Origin: Cyanobacteria bacterium UBA9971
GTDB lineage: Bacteria; Cyanobacteriota; Vampirovibrionia; Gastranaerophilales; UBA9971
NCBI GenBank assembly: GCA_003499955.1
Contig: DNRP01000013.1
Location: 7,764-14,009, forward strand
Reading direction: 5' to 3'
Length of the DNA stretch: 6,246 nucleotides
Part shown: positions 4,930 to 6,246 of the stretch, piece by piece
Position numbering within the stretch: position 1 is the stretch's first letter
Layout of the letters: each line of letters opens with the position of its first letter
Translations under genes and position numbers: made by a program
The notes under the pieces: model-generated
What the model saw: only the letters and a program-made list of their open reading frames with translations
What the model was told of the DNA's origin: nothing
The model's database searches: none

Positions 4930-6246
4930 TTATTGGAAAAGAAGTCTTAATAACAAAAATCTTTTGTTTAATTTATTAGAAAATTTCTTCATATCTTTTG
5001 AAATTTCTTGGGAGTTGTCCAAAATTTCTTTTAATCTGTCTTTTTCTTCGGTTGTCAATTCGTCAACCGTATCAAGAACCTGTGACAGCTTGGTAATTGA
5101 CGTGTTTAAGTTATTTACGGTCGTATCAATTTTAGTGTTGAATTCCTTATTTTTGGTCAGGTCGTTCACGTATTTAACCACTTCGGAAAGATCTTTTGTT
5201 GTGGAATTAATATTTACAAGGCTGTCTTGAAGTTTTGAATCAGCTAAAAGATCAGATATTTGTTCAGAAGATTTTTGAATTGATTCAGAAGTTGAAATAA
5301 GGCTTGTTTTGAATCTTTTGTCTCCGACAATGCTGTTTAAATTGTCAGAAAGGACTATCATGTTGTCAGAAAGCTTTGTTGAAAGAGAAATAAGGTTTGT
5401 AATATCGTCTTTTGATGAAGTCAATATATCAGAAGCCTGATCCATAACGTTAGAAGCCTTTTCGCTAAAGTCTTTTGTGTTATTCAGGGTTATTCTAATA
5501 TCATCAATAAATTTGTCGGAAAGCAGTCTGTTTATTCGGTCATTGGTTTCTTTTAAGGCGGATGCTGATTCAAGCTGGATATCAAAAAATTCGCGCATCC
5601 TGATAGGTTCAATTACTGTATATTTTGATTGAAATTCCGGAGTTTCAAGAATAACATTGTCAGGAGGGGCTATTTGAAGCTTAAATTCTTGTGTACTATC
5701 ATCAAAAACCAAATTATATGTTGAATATCTGGGAACAACAAAGCCCGGCTTTGTTATAACATATTCGATTTTATAAGTATAAGGAGTTTTTATTGATTTT
5801 TTTTCATCGGGAGTTAAAGTTCTTGAATCAATTATTCCTGAATTTTTTATTTCGCCGACAGCAACGTATTTGCCTGAAACAAGAAGTTCAACACAGCACC
5901 CGTTTTTTAAAAGTTTTTTAAAATGTCTTTTTACGGGAATAAAAATATTTTCCGGTCCCGGGGGGGTAATTTCGAGGAATTTTTCCCCTATAATTCCTGA
6001 CTGCTGAATAGAAATTACGGAAGCGTCAGGAACTTTTATATTAGGTTCGGTAATAACAAATCTTACTTTAACACAGCTGTTTTCCGCGCCGATAAGGGGG
6101 ATAACATCTTCTACCTGACCGATTCTGATACCCATCATTTGAACGGCGGAACCGGGGCGCATTCCGTCAACATCATGAAAAATTACTTCTGTTCTTTCAC
6201 CGGCAGAAATTGAGCGGCCTTTGAGCCACATAATTCCAAAAACAAG
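4930..6246 (-). CDS. MlaD-like MCE-domain lipid transport protein, N-terminus off window, tandem MCE-like domains
   Basis: MCE proteins are periplasmic, anchored by one N-terminal helix, and form rings that carry lipids for an MlaEF-type ABC transporter between inner and outer membranes. The frame is open to the window edge (LVFGI before the Met at 6231), and that stretch looks like the end of the membrane helix, so the true start is outside. Counting from the Met at 6231, a canonical MCE domain covers about 9-91: GERTEVIFHDVDGMRPGSAV, GIRIGQVEDV, FVITEPNIKVP, GIIGEKFLEITPP. A second, diverged copy covers about 109-190 (GEIKNSG, YVITKPGFVVPRYS, FKLQIAPP). Residues about 215-425 are a long, polar, helical tail with repeated units, ending in basic KRFLLLRLLFQ. 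MlaE/MlaF partners would be expected to the right. The downstream hydrolase ATG at 4926 is 3 nt away. Confidence 0.88.
   Translation of the reverse strand, partial: LVFGIMWLKGRSISAGERTEVIFHDVDGMRPGSAVQMMGIRIGQVEDVIPLIGAENSCVKVRFVITEPNIKVPDASVISIQQSGIIGEKFLEITPPGPENIFIPVKRHFKKLLKNGCCVELLVSGKYVAVGEIKNSGIIDSRTLTPDEKKSIKTPYTYKIEYVITKPGFVVPRYSTYNLVFDDSTQEFKLQIAPPDNVILETPEFQSKYTVIEPIRMREFFDIQLESASALKETNDRINRLLSDKFIDDIRITLNNTKDFSEKASNVMDQASDILTSSKDDITNLISLSTKLSDNMIVLSDNLNSIVGDKRFKTSLISTSESIQKSSEQISDLLADSKLQDSLVNINSTTKDLSEVVKYVNDLTKNKEFNTKIDTTVNNLNTSITKLSQVLDTVDELTTEEKDRLKEILDNSQEISKDMKKFSNKLNKRFLLLRLLFQ

Noticed and set aside
4964..5230. Plus-strand open frame of 88 codons
   Set aside because: Antisense to the low-complexity helical tail of mlaD.

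Overview
The window is AT-rich and tightly packed with genes. It comes from a Gram-negative (diderm) bacterium that makes lipopolysaccharide, because it encodes a lipid A 4'-kinase (LpxK), a heptosyltransferase-type GT9 enzyme and an MCE/MlaD lipid-transport protein. TGA is used as a stop codon, so the standard bacterial code fits. The taxon cannot be fixed from sequence alone. A non-photosynthetic cyanobacterial relative (Melainabacteria/Vampirovibrionia type) is one possibility, given the combination of a phosphodiester glycosidase, LPS genes and abundant 'HSERSEES'-type repeats, but this is a weak inference.

Layout: the left edge holds the 3' end of a plus-strand phosphodiester glycosidase (NAGPA-domain) gene. 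Everything else is one minus-strand array, read from right to left: an mlaD-like gene (5' end off the window), a secreted alpha/beta-hydrolase, lpxK, a GT9 glycosyltransferase, and a bioF-like alpha-oxoamine synthase. The spacings are 3 nt (to the upstream hydrolase ATG), 7 nt, 190 nt and 21 nt. The last gene converges on the NAGPA gene, and their 3' ends overlap by 15 nt. mlaD, lpxK and the GT9 gene are all outer-membrane biogenesis genes. The hydrolase and the bioF-like gene are less obvious members of that group.

The most unusual content is three dispersed-repeat-like elements, relatively GC-rich and rich in hairpins. One is a palindrome of about 108 bp that sits in frame inside bioF and adds about 36 residues. 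A second forms the last 28 codons and stop of the GT9 gene. The third fills the only sizeable intergenic gap. All three carry the heptamer GCGAAGC or its complement. Other points of interest are a second MCE-like domain in the MlaD protein, and an exact 12-bp direct repeat that brackets the hydrolase gene and duplicates the start of lpxK, as if the hydrolase had been inserted between mlaD and lpxK.
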